A DNA stretch of 64,000 nt from Vescimonas cirricatena (GCF_020687045.1 NZ_JAJEPW010000013.1:1-64000), one strand, 5' to 3'; shown: positions 17,044-26,348, counted from the stretch's first letter. Notes: generated from the letters alone by a model not told the origin. Made by a program: numbers and translations.

Positions 17044-17160
17044 TCAGGGGTTCAGGTGCCGCTTGAAGTTGCCCAGGGTATGTACCCCCTCCTGGACCAT
17101 GAAGAACGCATGGGGGTCCACCTTCCGGACCTCCTGCCGCCACGCAGGCCGGGAGGGCTG
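17044..17160 (-). pseudogene. Possible remnant of a YitT/DUF2179-type membrane protein (C-terminus only)
   Basis: The minus-strand frame ending at 17044 gives EVRKVDPHAFFMVQEGVHTL and then GNFKRHLNP. This resembles the end of the cytosolic DUF2179 domain of YitT-family proteins, where an IDPKAF-type motif precedes a VxEVxGxGF segment. Upstream codons lose similarity and include a hairpin (17177-17203), and no membrane region is encoded. The open frame could start at 17241 but has no RBS. Recognition is by eye on about 28 residues, so it is tentative. Confidence 0.35.
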
Positions 17161-17273
17161 AATACGATAAACGGGCTCCCCGGGCGAAAATCGTCCGGGG
17201 AGCCTGCCAGCTTGTCGGAAATGCCCCTGCCGGGGATTCATAGAAAATTAACACAAAAGCCGTCATTCTCCGC

Positions 17274-17302
17274 TTGTGACGGAATTTATTTTATGGTATA
17301 CT
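17274..17302 (+). promoter_or_regulatory. Promoter of the second ftsH
   Basis: -35 TTGTGA (17274-17279), 17-bp spacer, -10 TATACT (17297-17302), 72 bp before the start codon. Confidence 0.65.
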
Positions 17303-17374
17303 GCAAGAATGCTACTACTATCTGCCCGGAAGCGGCCAGGCTGGGGGCAGTTTTTTTGACGGAAGGAGACCAAG

Positions 17375-19507
17375 ATGGACTCAAACAACAGAAACGGCGG
17401 AAACAACGGCGGAAACAAGAAGAACAACCGGAATCTGCGCAGCGTCCTCTCCCTGATCGGCTGGGCGTTGGTGCTGACCCTGGTGTTCAACTACATTCTG
17501 GCCATGACCAGCGGCGGCAAGAGCTTCGAGATCACCTACAGCCAGATGATGAACCTGGTGCAGGAGGACCAGATCAAGAAGATCGAGCTGAAGGACGGCG
17601 TGCTGTATGCCACCCCGGTGGACGGCTATACCTATACCCAGGAGTCGTCCAACAAGAACCAGCAGCCCCGGACCTATACCCAGAGCGAGAAGAATCCCAT
17701 CACCCTGTACACCACCTACCTGACGGACACCCGGCTGCTTCCCCTGCTGGATGAGCACGACGTGGAGTATTCCAGCCCCGTCAAGAGCTCCTGGAGCGTC
17801 CTGGGCGACATCCTGGTGATGTACATTCTGCCTATGCTGCTGACCATGGGGCTGATCGTGCTGGTGATGCGGATCGTGTCCAAAAACGGCGGCGGCATCG
17901 GCGGCATCGGCAACGTGAGCAAGTCCAACGCCAAGGTGTATATGGAAAAGCAGACCGGCGTCACCTTCAAGGACGTGGCCGGTCAGGACGAGGCCAAGGA
18001 GTCCCTGGAGGAGATCATCGACTTCCTCCACAACCCCGGCAAATACACCGCCATCGGCGCGAAGCTCCCCAAGGGCGCGCTGCTGGTGGGCTCCCCGGGT
18101 ACCGGCAAGACCCTGCTGGCCAAGGCCGTGGCCGGCGAGGCCAACGTGCCCTTCTTCTCCATCTCCGGCTCAGACTTTGTGGAGATGTTCGTGGGCGTGG
18201 GCGCGTCCCGGGTCCGGGACCTGTTCAAGGAGGCCGCCAAGGTGGCTCCCTGCATCATTTTCATCGACGAGATCGACACCATCGGCAAATCCCGTGACGG
18301 CGGCCGCTTCGGCGGCAACGACGAGCGGGAGCAGACTCTGAACCAGCTGCTGGCGGAGTTGGACGGCTTCGACCCCAGCAAGGGCGTTATCGTGCTGGGG
18401 GCCACCAACCGGCCGGAGGTGCTGGATAAGGCCCTGCTGCGGCCCGGCCGCTTCGACCGGCGCATCACCGTGGACCGGCCCAACCTGGCAGGCAGACTTG
18501 CCACCCTGCAGGTCCACACCCGGAACATCCGCCTGGCGGAGGACGTGAATCTGGACAAGATCGCCCAGGCCACCGCCGGGTGCGTCGGCGCGGACCTGGC
18601 CAACCTGGTGAACGAGGCGGCCCTGCGGGCCGTGCGCAAGGGCCGCAAGGCCGTGAACCAGAACGACCTGCTGGCGGCCTTTGAAACGGTCATCGCAGGC
18701 TCCGAGAAGAAGGGCACCGTCATCACCCAGGAGGAAAAGCGCATCATCGCCTATCACGAGGTGGGCCACGCCCTGGTGGCGGCCAAGCAGAAGAATGCCC
18801 AGCCCGTCAGCAAGATCACCATCGTGCCCCATACCCAGGGGGCCCTGGGCTACACCCTGCACCTGCCGGAGGAGGAGAAGTTCCTCATGTCCAAGGAGGA
18901 CATTCTGGCGGAGATCCGGACCCTGCTGGCAGGCCGGTCCTCGGAGGAGATCGTGTGCAACACCATGACCTCCGGCGCCGCCAACGACATCGAGCGGGCC
19001 ACGGAGATGGCCCGGAACCTGGTGGCCCGCTTCGGTATGTGCGACGAGTTCGACATGATGGCCCTGGGCACCGTGCAGAGCCAGTATCTGGACGGCGGGT
19101 ACTCCATGACCTGCGCCCAGGAGACGTATGCCGCGGCGGACCGGGCCACCATTGCCATCATCCGTCAGTGCCACCAGGACGCCAAGCAGATCCTCAGCGA
19201 AAACCGGGAGCTGCTGGACAAGATCGCGGCGTATCTGCTGAAGAAGGAGACCATCACCGGTCAGGAGATGATGGCCATCATCGAGGGCCGGGACCCGGAG
19301 ACCGTGGACAACTACGGCGCCACCCGGGAGGAGGATCAGAAGCTGTTCCGCCCCTCCACCCCGGACGTGATCGAGGCCCCCGCCAAGCACATCAACATCG
19401 TGTCGGAGCCCATCCCCATGCCGGACTTCGACAGCCAACCGGAGGACAAGCCGGAAGAAAAGCCCCAGGAGGGCCCCCAGCCGGAGGACTCCCAGGACAA
19501 GGAATAA
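17375..19507 (+). CDS. ftsH: ATP-dependent zinc metalloprotease FtsH (second copy)
   Basis: A 710-aa membrane protease. An Asn/Gly/Lys-rich N-terminus precedes TM1 (about 27-44), an extracytoplasmic domain (about 45-142) and TM2 (about 146-168). Walker A reads GSPGTGKT (239-246) instead of the usual GPPGTGKT. The IDEID Walker B, the RPGRFDRR arginine-finger region and the HEVGH zinc site are all intact. A ~70-residue acidic, Pro-rich C-terminal tail is absent from the first copy. It is monocistronic, with its own promoter and terminator. The differences from copy one suggest a distinct substrate set rather than a recent duplicate. Confidence 0.96.
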   Translation: MDSNNRNGGNNGGNKKNNRNLRSVLSLIGWALVLTLVFNYILAMTSGGKSFEITYSQMMNLVQEDQIKKIELKDGVLYATPVDGYTYTQESSNKNQQPRTYTQSEKNPITLYTTYLTDTRLLPLLDEHDVEYSSPVKSSWSVLGDILVMYILPMLLTMGLIVLVMRIVSKNGGGIGGIGNVSKSNAKVYMEKQTGVTFKDVAGQDEAKESLEEIIDFLHNPGKYTAIGAKLPKGALLVGSPGTGKTLLAKAVAGEANVPFFSISGSDFVEMFVGVGASRVRDLFKEAAKVAPCIIFIDEIDTIGKSRDGGRFGGNDEREQTLNQLLAELDGFDPSKGVIVLGATNRPEVLDKALLRPGRFDRRITVDRPNLAGRLATLQVHTRNIRLAEDVNLDKIAQATAGCVGADLANLVNEAALRAVRKGRKAVNQNDLLAAFETVIAGSEKKGTVITQEEKRIIAYHEVGHALVAAKQKNAQPVSKITIVPHTQGALGYTLHLPEEEKFLMSKEDILAEIRTLLAGRSSEEIVCNTMTSGAANDIERATEMARNLVARFGMCDEFDMMALGTVQSQYLDGGYSMTCAQETYAAADRATIAIIRQCHQDAKQILSENRELLDKIAAYLLKKETITGQEMMAIIEGRDPETVDNYGATREEDQKLFRPSTPDVIEAPAKHINIVSEPIPMPDFDSQPEDKPEEKPQEGPQPEDSQDKE

Positions 19508-19517
19508 TTGCCATGCA

Positions 19518-19560
19518 AAAGCTCCGGGATGAGGTTCTCATCCCGGAGCTTTGATTTTTT
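19518..19560. terminator. Terminator shared by convergent ftsH and M23 peptidase genes
   Basis: Stem AAAGCTCCGGGATGA/TCATCCCGGAGCTTT with T-rich tail on the plus strand. Confidence 0.85.
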
Positions 19561-21284
19561 TACGGCAGGTAGTTCAGCGGGTCCACCAGGGTGCCGTTGC
19601 GGGTCACGGCGAAGTGGCAGTGGGGGCCGCTGCTGATGCCGGTGGAGCCCATGCGGGCGATCTGCTGGCCCTTGTACACATGCTGGCCCACAGACACCAG
19701 CAGGGAGCTGTTGTGGCCATAGGTGGTGACAAAGCCGTTGCCGTGGTCGATCTTCACGCAGTAGCCCAGGCCGCCGTACCACCCGGCCAGGGTCACGGTG
19801 CCGCCGTCGGCGGCGTAAATGGCGGTGCCGTAGCTGTTGGCGATATCCAGGGCCTCATGATAGGTGGAGGCGCCGGCCACGCTGGCCCGGCGGGGGCCGA
19901 AGTAGGAGGTGATAACGCCGTAGCAGGGCCAGCGGAAGCTGCCGGTGGGGAACCAGGTGGGCCGGACCTTGGTGCCCCGGGCCTGGACCTCGGCCACAGG
20001 CTGGGACAGGGTCACGGAGGCCACATATTCCCGGGCGGTCTCCTCGCCGTTGATGATGGTCACGTTGGCGGTGACGTCCGCCTTGCCGTACACGCCCTTG
20101 GACAGCACCTTGGTGTCGCCCTGGTACATGCTGGCGTCGTCCCGGTAGGTGATGGTATAGGGCAGGTCACGGATGTAGCTCTGCCGCTCCACGGCCACCA
20201 CCGTCAGGTAGGGCACGGCGTTGGAGATGGTCAGCTGGTCCCCGGCGTGGAGCACGGCGATGTCATAGCCGGGGTTCAGGGTCAGAAGCTGCTGGTTGGT
20301 CATGCCGTTGGCCTCGGCGATGGCGGACCACACGTCGCCGGGCTTCACGGTGTATACCACGGCCCCCTCCTTGGTGGCGTTGAGCTTCTCGGCGATATAG
20401 CCCAGGTTGGAGATCAGGGAGCTGTCCACATAGCCCTCCTTTATCTCCACGTTTTCCACAAAGCTGCAATCCACGGTGTTCTCGGTGATATAGCCCGCCT
20501 TCATCTGCTCCAGCAGCTGATCGATGGCTCCGGCGTAGGTGGTGGCGGCCACGGCCTCGCCGTCTACATACAGGGTATAGCCATAGGTGACGTCGCCGAT
20601 CTGGTCCGTCAGGTTCTCGGCGAACTCCTCCCGGCTCTCCAGGTCCCGGCGGGGGACCACATGGGTCTGGGTGGACAGCAGGGCGGTGTCGATGGCGTAG
20701 TCCTGGTCCTCTAAGGTCTGGCGGGTGACGGTCTCCAGCTGCTGCACCGCCTGGTCCACCGTCCGGCGGGAGCCCACGGTGCCCAGGTTGATGCCGTCAT
20801 AGCGGACGGTGGTGCCGATGGTGTATACCGACAGCAGCACGATCACCGCCGCCGCCGTGACGCAGGTGCCCAGGAAGATGGCCGGGTGCAGGTGCAGCCG
20901 CTCCAGCAGGCCCCGGATGCTGCCGCTGCGGCGGATGTTGTGCTTGCGGCGCAGGGCAAACCGCTCCCGCAGGCCCGCGCCCATCCGGGGCATACTGCCC
21001 CAGGCGAACAGCAGCAGCTGGGCCAGGCGGTTTTCGGACTCCGGAAACTCCCGGCGCTTCTTCTGGTGGGCCAGGCTGCGCAGGCGATGCCAGCCCTCCC
21101 GCAGGGGGGCGATGACGTGGCGCTTCACGGCGGTCTGGATGTCCAGGTCCAGCCAGTCGGGATTTTCCCGGATATACCAGGCCCAGTCCTTCAGATTCTG
21201 CCGCCAGAGCTGCCAGATGCTGCGCCGCTCCTCCGGCGTGATGTTGACGTCGTTGACGTCTTTATGCATAAGGTCTTGTTTCAT
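19560..21284 (-). CDS. M23-family peptidoglycan endopeptidase with LysM and G5 domains
   Basis: 574 aa. A long basic cytosolic N-terminus (about 1-130) is followed by one transmembrane helix (about 135-155). The extracellular part has a LysM domain (TVKPGDVWSAIAEANGMT, about 325-370), a G5 domain (about 375-450) and a C-terminal M23 peptidase (about 470-574). The zinc motifs are HEALD and HCHF, with GNGFVTTYGH preceding. The fold predicts a membrane-anchored cell-wall hydrolase. No EnvC/FtsX partner is adjacent. The start at 21284 is the only one that keeps the conserved N-terminal region; an alternative Met follows shortly (MHKDVN). Confidence 0.92.
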   Translation of the reverse strand: MKQDLMHKDVNDVNITPEERRSIWQLWRQNLKDWAWYIRENPDWLDLDIQTAVKRHVIAPLREGWHRLRSLAHQKKRREFPESENRLAQLLLFAWGSMPRMGAGLRERFALRRKHNIRRSGSIRGLLERLHLHPAIFLGTCVTAAAVIVLLSVYTIGTTVRYDGINLGTVGSRRTVDQAVQQLETVTRQTLEDQDYAIDTALLSTQTHVVPRRDLESREEFAENLTDQIGDVTYGYTLYVDGEAVAATTYAGAIDQLLEQMKAGYITENTVDCSFVENVEIKEGYVDSSLISNLGYIAEKLNATKEGAVVYTVKPGDVWSAIAEANGMTNQQLLTLNPGYDIAVLHAGDQLTISNAVPYLTVVAVERQSYIRDLPYTITYRDDASMYQGDTKVLSKGVYGKADVTANVTIINGEETAREYVASVTLSQPVAEVQARGTKVRPTWFPTGSFRWPCYGVITSYFGPRRASVAGASTYHEALDIANSYGTAIYAADGGTVTLAGWYGGLGYCVKIDHGNGFVTTYGHNSSLLVSVGQHVYKGQQIARMGSTGISSGPHCHFAVTRNGTLVDPLNYLP

Positions 21285-21476
21285 AATCAGGTTGCCTCAA
21301 AAAGTTACAAATTCGTTACAAAAATATATGATACATGGTTTTCCCCCATCCGTCAAGGGATTTCACGGGAATTAACAGCTTTTTCATATTTAATCCCCGG
21401 TAAATTCCGGAAAATCCGCCGGTATTTGCCGGGGAACAGCCATCCGGCGGATAGTTCACCCGGGCAAAATTGGGGA

Positions 21477-21505
21477 TTTACTTTTTGTATAAAGTGCGGT
21501 ATAAT
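21477..21505 (+). promoter_or_regulatory. Promoter of the XRE regulator gene
   Basis: -35 TTTACT (21477-21482), 17-bp spacer, -10 TATAAT (21500-21505). Direct repeats TGTATAAA at about 21487 and 21514 bracket the -10 and could be the repressor's own operator. Confidence 0.5.
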
Positions 21506-21543
21506 CTACTTCCTGTATAAAATAGAGAGATGGGTGAGAGAGA

Positions 21544-22203
21544 ATGGCAACTGATTTTTCCCGCACGCTGAGCCTGCTGCGGCAGGAGAAGGGCGTTTCC
21601 CAACGGAAGGCGGCGGCGGAGCTGGGCATCAGCCAGGCCCTGCTGAGCCACTATGAAAACGGCATCCGGGAGCCGGGCCTGGCCTTCGTGACCCGGGCGT
21701 GCGACTATTACCACGTGTCGGCGGACTATCTGTTGGGCCGGACCCTGAGCCGGGACGGGTCCATCATCGAGGCTGGGGACGTGTACGACTCCTCCGGCGA
21801 AAAGGGCAGCCTGCGGGGCAGCATCATGGCCACCCTGCAGAAAAAGCTGGTGGTGAACACCGCAGGGGTCCTGTTTGACCAGCTGGGCAAAACCGGCAGC
21901 CGGGAGGCCGTCACCGCCGCCGGGGACTATCTCAGCGGGGCGCTGTATGCCCTGCTGCGGCAGCTGTATCGCCGGGGCGGCGGCAACGAGGACTTCTTCG
22001 CCGTGTCTCCCGGGGACTATGACGGCGGCCTGGTGCAGGCGGACATGACCATGAGCCAGGTGCGGTACCGCCGAGCCCTGAGCCAGGCGGAGGAGGTCCA
22101 GGAGATCACCCCGGACACCCTGACCGCCGGGTATCCCGGCCTGGGCCAGAGCGTGGCCCAGGTGATCCACAACACCGACGAGCGGTGCAAGAGTCTGCAA
22201 TAA
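21544..22203 (+). CDS. XRE-family transcriptional regulator
   Basis: 219 aa. The N-terminal Cro/C1-type HTH (about residues 6-62) contains QRKAAAELGISQALLSHYE, followed by YYHVSADYLLGR, typical of clostridial SinR-like repressors. The C-terminal ~150 residues are a helical domain with no recognised ligand signature. It is followed 25 bp later by the DUF2974-type hydrolase gene with an AAGGAGG RBS, so the two probably form an operon and may be functionally linked. Confidence 0.92.
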   Translation: MATDFSRTLSLLRQEKGVSQRKAAAELGISQALLSHYENGIREPGLAFVTRACDYYHVSADYLLGRTLSRDGSIIEAGDVYDSSGEKGSLRGSIMATLQKKLVVNTAGVLFDQLGKTGSREAVTAAGDYLSGALYALLRQLYRRGGGNEDFFAVSPGDYDGGLVQADMTMSQVRYRRALSQAEEVQEITPDTLTAGYPGLGQSVAQVIHNTDERCKSLQ

Positions 22204-22228
22204 CATTCACAATAAGGAGGTATCCCCC

Positions 22229-23419
22229 ATGTCTGACGAGACGAAAGCCAGCGCCACCGTGTCCGACTACCTCCGGTGGCGGGGCGACCTGACCTTTGCC
22301 CAGGACGGGTTCAACGAGGTGGACAACCTGCTCCTGTGCATCATTTCCTATATCAAGCTGGAGAACATCCCCCGGCTGCGCAGCTTCGACCCTCAGGACG
22401 CCATGCCCATGGGGGACGTGTGCCGCCTGCTGACGGAGGAGGACGAGCAGCTGGGTCTGTCCACCCTGGACTACATCCCCCTGATGCGCCAGGCGGCGGA
22501 GACGCCCCGGTTCCGGGAGGTGTCGCTGTTCGCCTTTGAGAGCCTCCACGACGAGGACCGGCAGATGCAGTTTGCCGCCGTGTCCTTCCTGCTGCCGGAC
22601 GGCAGCGTATACGCTGCCTACCGGGGCACGGACATGACCATTGTGGGCTGGCAGGAGGACTTCAACATGAGCTTCCTTTCCGCCGTCCCCGCCCAGGTGA
22701 AGGCCGCGGAGTATGCCGGGGCCGTGGCCCGGGCCTGCCCCCGGCGTGCCCTGCGCATCGGCGGACACTCCAAGGGCGGCAATCTGGCCGCCTGGGCGGC
22801 GGTGCACCTGGACGAAAAGCTCCAGCGCAAGCGGCTGATCGCCGCCTATAACAACGACGGTCCGGGCTTCAGCCGGGACCTGGTGGACACCCCCAGCTAT
22901 CAGGCGGTGGCGGATCGGCTGTTCACCTATATCCCCGCCTCCTCCATCGTGGGGGTCCTGCTGGAGCACGCCGAGGACTATGAGGTGGTGGACAGCACCG
23001 CCCGGTCCATTATGCAGCATGAGCCCCTGTCCTGGTGCGTGGAGGGCCCCCGGTTCGTCCACCTGGGCCAGCGCTCCCAGCTGGGCCAGCTGTCCGACGG
23101 AGTGCTGCGGGAGTGGATCGGCTCCATGAGCCCCCGGGAGCGGGAGCAGTTCTCCCGGGCGTTTTTCGACATCCTCAGCCGGGGCGGCCGCACCAAGACC
23201 CTGGAGGACCTGCGCAGCGGCGGTCTGGCCGCCGGAGCGGCCCTGCTGCGGGAGTATGCCGGGGCCGACGAGGAGAAGAAAAAGATCATCTCCGAGATCT
23301 TCCGCCGCCTGGCGGTGGACGTGAAGGACGAGCTGATGAAGGCCGCCGGAGCCGGGGTGCGCCGGGCCGGGGAGTCCATCCTGGCCACGGGCCAGGCCAT
23401 CGCCGACCTGCGGAAATGA
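22229..23419 (+). CDS. Mbeg1-like (DUF2974) alpha/beta-hydrolase
   Basis: 396 aa, cytosolic. The nucleophile elbow is GGHSKGG with Ser181 in lipase-like context, preceded by an oxyanion segment AYRGTDMTIVGWQEDF that is characteristic of the DUF2974 family. A C-terminal helical extension (about 300-396) contains DEEKKKIISEIF. Family members are predicted lipases or esterases with no established substrate. It lies downstream of an XRE regulator and is terminated by the hairpin at 23445-23472. Confidence 0.85.
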   Translation: MSDETKASATVSDYLRWRGDLTFAQDGFNEVDNLLLCIISYIKLENIPRLRSFDPQDAMPMGDVCRLLTEEDEQLGLSTLDYIPLMRQAAETPRFREVSLFAFESLHDEDRQMQFAAVSFLLPDGSVYAAYRGTDMTIVGWQEDFNMSFLSAVPAQVKAAEYAGAVARACPRRALRIGGHSKGGNLAAWAAVHLDEKLQRKRLIAAYNNDGPGFSRDLVDTPSYQAVADRLFTYIPASSIVGVLLEHAEDYEVVDSTARSIMQHEPLSWCVEGPRFVHLGQRSQLGQLSDGVLREWIGSMSPREREQFSRAFFDILSRGGRTKTLEDLRSGGLAAGAALLREYAGADEEKKKIISEIFRRLAVDVKDELMKAAGAGVRRAGESILATGQAIADLRK

Positions 23420-23444
23420 GGATTTTGTCCTGAATATCGAGTTT

Positions 23445-23480
23445 ACTGCCGTGTTTTGCGTGACACGGCAGTAAATTTTT
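23445..23480 (+). terminator. Terminator of the XRE-hydrolase unit
   Basis: Stem ACTGCCGTG/CACGGCAGT with a 10-nt loop, followed by AAATTTTT. Confidence 0.75.
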
Positions 23481-23595
23481 ACCATTTTGAAAACTTTTGT
23501 TACCAATCTGTAATTTTTTGTAGCTTTTTTGAAACCATTGTGGTATAGTATCTCTTGTCGTTAGAAAATCCCCTTATGGAAAGGAAGTCTTACCC

Positions 23596-24558
23596 ATGGT
23601 ATCCCGACGTTTCGCCTGTCTGTTCCTGGCCGTGTCCATGACGCTGTCCAGCATCTGGATCGTCAGCGCAGATCAGAGCCATCAGATACAGGACGCGGCC
23701 GAGGCCGCCGCCAGCTACTCCGCCGCCGTGCAGGCGCTGGAGGAGGCCGGCCTGTCCCAGTCCGCCCAGGCCAATTCCAACATCGCCATCGACCTGGGGA
23801 TGCTGGAGCAGGAGGAGACGGTGGACCTGTCCCAGCTGGCCGTTCAGGCGGTGCAGCTGCAGCAGGAGGAGGAAGCCCGGCAGGCGGAAGCTGCCCGCCA
23901 GGCCAACCGCGAGGCCGCCCGCCGCACCGGCCGTCAGGCCGCCCGCCAGGCCCTGCTGGACGCCTATGACGGCGCCATGGCCGCCCGTCAGATCACCGTG
24001 TACGCCGCACCCAGCGACAGCGCCGCCTCCCTGCGGACCCTGCGCCAGGGCAAGGTGGCCCGGCTCAACGACGTCACCGAGGACGGCAATTGGTATCAGA
24101 TCACCTTCAGCGGCACCACCGGCTATGTCCGGGCTGACGGGTGCCAGACCGTGCAGTACAGCGACTACGCCGGCACCTCCGCCGTGAAGAGCGCCCGGGA
24201 GGACCTGGTGGACTATGCAAAGTCCTTCCTGGGCACCCGGTATGTGTGGGGCGGGGCCTCCCCCAGCGGGTTTGACTGCTCAGGCTTCACCATGTACGTC
24301 TATGCCCACTTCGGCTATCGTATGTCCCACGGGGCCAGCGACCAGCTGTACGCCTTCACCCGGGTGTCCACCGCCGAGCGGCTGGCCGGGGACCTGGTGT
24401 TCTTCTCCTATGGCGGCGGCGACATCTCCCATGTGGGCATCTATCTGGGCGGCGGGGCCTTCATCCACGCCACCTCCAACGGCGGGGTCAAGATCAGCTA
24501 TTTCGATGGCTATTACAGCAGCACCTATGTGGGTGCGGTGCGGATCCTGGCCGACTGA
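23596..24558 (+). CDS. Secreted NlpC/P60 peptidase with SH3 domain
   Basis: 320 aa. The N-terminal signal peptide or anchor (about 1-26) is followed by an Ala/Gln/Glu-rich coiled region (about 30-125), an SH3b-like domain (about 132-180) and a C-terminal NlpC/P60 domain. The catalytic Cys228 lies in FDCSGF, and His279 in ISHVGIYLG. Such enzymes cleave gamma-D-Glu-diamino acid bonds in peptidoglycan stem peptides. It is monocistronic, with a good RBS (AAAGGAAG) and a terminator at 24590. Confidence 0.93.
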   Translation: MVSRRFACLFLAVSMTLSSIWIVSADQSHQIQDAAEAAASYSAAVQALEEAGLSQSAQANSNIAIDLGMLEQEETVDLSQLAVQAVQLQQEEEARQAEAARQANREAARRTGRQAARQALLDAYDGAMAARQITVYAAPSDSAASLRTLRQGKVARLNDVTEDGNWYQITFSGTTGYVRADGCQTVQYSDYAGTSAVKSAREDLVDYAKSFLGTRYVWGGASPSGFDCSGFTMYVYAHFGYRMSHGASDQLYAFTRVSTAERLAGDLVFFSYGGGDISHVGIYLGGGAFIHATSNGGVKISYFDGYYSSTYVGAVRILAD

Positions 24559-24589
24559 CAACGCTTTACTCTCTCATCCCCCCTTTGCT

Positions 24590-24629
24590 TCTCCGCGCAG
24601 CGGTCCGACGCTGCGCGGAGAACTATTTT
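24590..24629 (+). terminator. Terminator of the NlpC/P60 gene
   Basis: Stem CTCCGCGCAGCG/CGCTGCGCGGAG followed by an AACTATTTTTT tail. Confidence 0.8.
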
Positions 24630-24787
24630 TTCTGCTGGGTTTCACCGAATCCGTTTGCCGTATTTTCGCATTTGTGCACGATTGAAAGACAAAATCGCTT
24701 ATTTTGGCGATGAAGGGTTGACCTTTTCGCATTTTCCCCCTATAATGAAGGAACTGACGATTTCTTTACATAAGGAGGCGATGCGGC

Positions 24788-26143
24788 GTGGCCGCCATCA
24801 ACCGCAGCACCGATATGACCACCGGATCCATCTGGAAGCGCATGGTCAGCTTTGCAGTGCCGGTCTTTTTGGGCAATCTCTGCCAGCAGCTGTACAACAC
24901 GGTGGACAGTGTCATCGTGGGCAAATTTGTGGGCAAGCAGGCTCTGGCCGCTGTGGCCAGCAGCGGCAACCTCATTTTTATGATGACAGGCTTTTTTATG
25001 GGCCTGTTCATCGGGGCGGGCATCGTCATCGCCCAGTATTTCGGGGCCAGGAACTATGAAAAGGTCCGCTCCGCTGTGCACACGGACATCGCCTTTGCCC
25101 TGTGCTGCGGTGTGCTGCTGACCCTTCTGGGCGTGTTCTTCACCCCCACCCTCCTCACCTGGATGCGGACACCGGCGGACGTGCTGGACACCTCCATTCT
25201 GTATTTCCGGCTGTACTTCCTGGGAAGCCTGGCCACCATCCTGTATAACGCAGGCATGGGCATTCTGCAGGCGGTGGGCGACAGCCGCAGCCCCCTGTAC
25301 TATCTGGTTATCTCGTCGGTGGTCAACGTGGCCCTGGACCTGCTGTTTGTGGGGGCCATGGATATGGGCGTGGCAGGTGCCGCCGTAGCCACCGTGATCA
25401 GCCAGGTGGTCAGCGCCGTCCTGTGCATCATCAAGCTGACCCGGTCCGACGGGCCGTACCGGCTGGAGATCAAGCGCATCGGCTTTGATCTGCCCCTGCT
25501 GAAGAAAATCACCTCCCAAGGTGTTCCCTCCGGCGTGCAGAACTCCATCATCGCCATCGCCAACGTGGTGGTGCAGTCCAACATCAACACCTTCGGCTCC
25601 GACGCCATGGCGGGCTGCGGCTCGTATTCCAAGGTGGAGGGCTTCGTGTTCCTGCCCATCACCGCCTTCGCTATGGCTCTGACCACCTTCATCGGCCAGA
25701 ATCTGGGAGCGGGGCAGTTTGACCGGGCCAAGCAGGGCGCGCGGATCGGCATCCTGTGCTCCATGGCCATGGCGGAGCTTATCGGCGTGGCGCTGTTTTT
25801 CCTGGCCCCCTATGCCATGCGGCTGTTCAACGACGACCCGGCCGTGGTGGCCATCGGTGTGCGTCAGTCCCACATCGAGGCACTGTTCTTCTGCTTCCTG
25901 GCCTTTGCCCACGGTGTGTCCGCCGTGCTGCGGGGCGCGGGCCGGGCCCAGGTGCCTATGTACACCATGCTGGGCTGCTGGTGCATCCTGCGGGTCAGCT
26001 ATATCACCCTGGCTCTGAAGGTCTGGCCGGATATTGCCACCATTTTCTGGGCCTATCCCATCACCTGGAGCGTCAGCTGTGTGGTGTTCCTGATTTATTA
26101 CCTGAAGGCCGACTGGGTCCACGCCCTGGAAAAGAGTCTGTAA
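24788..26143 (+). CDS. MATE-family multidrug/metabolite exporter
   Basis: A 451-aa inner-membrane protein of twelve predicted helices with two homologous MatE halves. The N-terminus reads SIWKRMVSFAVPVFLGN, followed by the NTVDSVIVGKFVG signature. It uses a GTG start 8 nt after AAGGAGG. MATE proteins export cationic drugs or metabolites by Na+ or H+ antiport; the substrate is not predictable. It is a single-gene unit with a strong terminator at 26155. Confidence 0.94.
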   Translation: MAAINRSTDMTTGSIWKRMVSFAVPVFLGNLCQQLYNTVDSVIVGKFVGKQALAAVASSGNLIFMMTGFFMGLFIGAGIVIAQYFGARNYEKVRSAVHTDIAFALCCGVLLTLLGVFFTPTLLTWMRTPADVLDTSILYFRLYFLGSLATILYNAGMGILQAVGDSRSPLYYLVISSVVNVALDLLFVGAMDMGVAGAAVATVISQVVSAVLCIIKLTRSDGPYRLEIKRIGFDLPLLKKITSQGVPSGVQNSIIAIANVVVQSNINTFGSDAMAGCGSYSKVEGFVFLPITAFAMALTTFIGQNLGAGQFDRAKQGARIGILCSMAMAELIGVALFFLAPYAMRLFNDDPAVVAIGVRQSHIEALFFCFLAFAHGVSAVLRGAGRAQVPMYTMLGCWCILRVSYITLALKVWPDIATIFWAYPITWSVSCVVFLIYYLKADWVHALEKSL

Positions 26144-26154
26144 CTTTGCGTCAA

Positions 26155-26189
26155 CCCCTCTGCGGAAAAATTTCGCAGAGGGGTTGATT
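26155..26189 (+). terminator. Terminator of the MATE gene
   Basis: Stem CCCTCTGCG/CGCAGAGGG followed by a GTTGATTTTT tail that also supplies the -35 box of the cysK promoter. Confidence 0.75.
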
Positions 26190-26234
26190 TTTGTGCGTGA
26201 CGGGAATATACTACCAACATACCACATTGGTAGT
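26184..26234 (+). promoter_or_regulatory. cysK promoter with overlapping palindromic operator
   Basis: -35 TTGATT (26184-26189), 17-bp spacer, -10 TATACT (26207-26212). The palindrome ACTACCAA-N9-TTGGTAGT (26210-26234) overlaps the -10 and start site. ACCAACAT recurs at 26315-26322 in the leader. Rrf2-type regulators (CymR, IscR) use operators of similar size in cysteine genes, so this is a likely site for such a repressor; the identity is inference. Confidence 0.65.
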
Positions 26235-26348
26235 AGTTTTTGGGAACCGAGGTCATTTCCATGGAAGCGTCTGTGGTTTTCCGATGTTGTAAGGTGTCCG
26301 TCCGCTGAAAAACAACCAACATCTTACAATATAAAGGAGAAATGGACC

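Noticed and set aside
23529..23549. TTGAAA...TATAGT as promoter of the NlpC/P60 gene
   Set aside because: The spacer is only about 9 bp, so the two boxes cannot form one promoter; a -10 alone is not enough.
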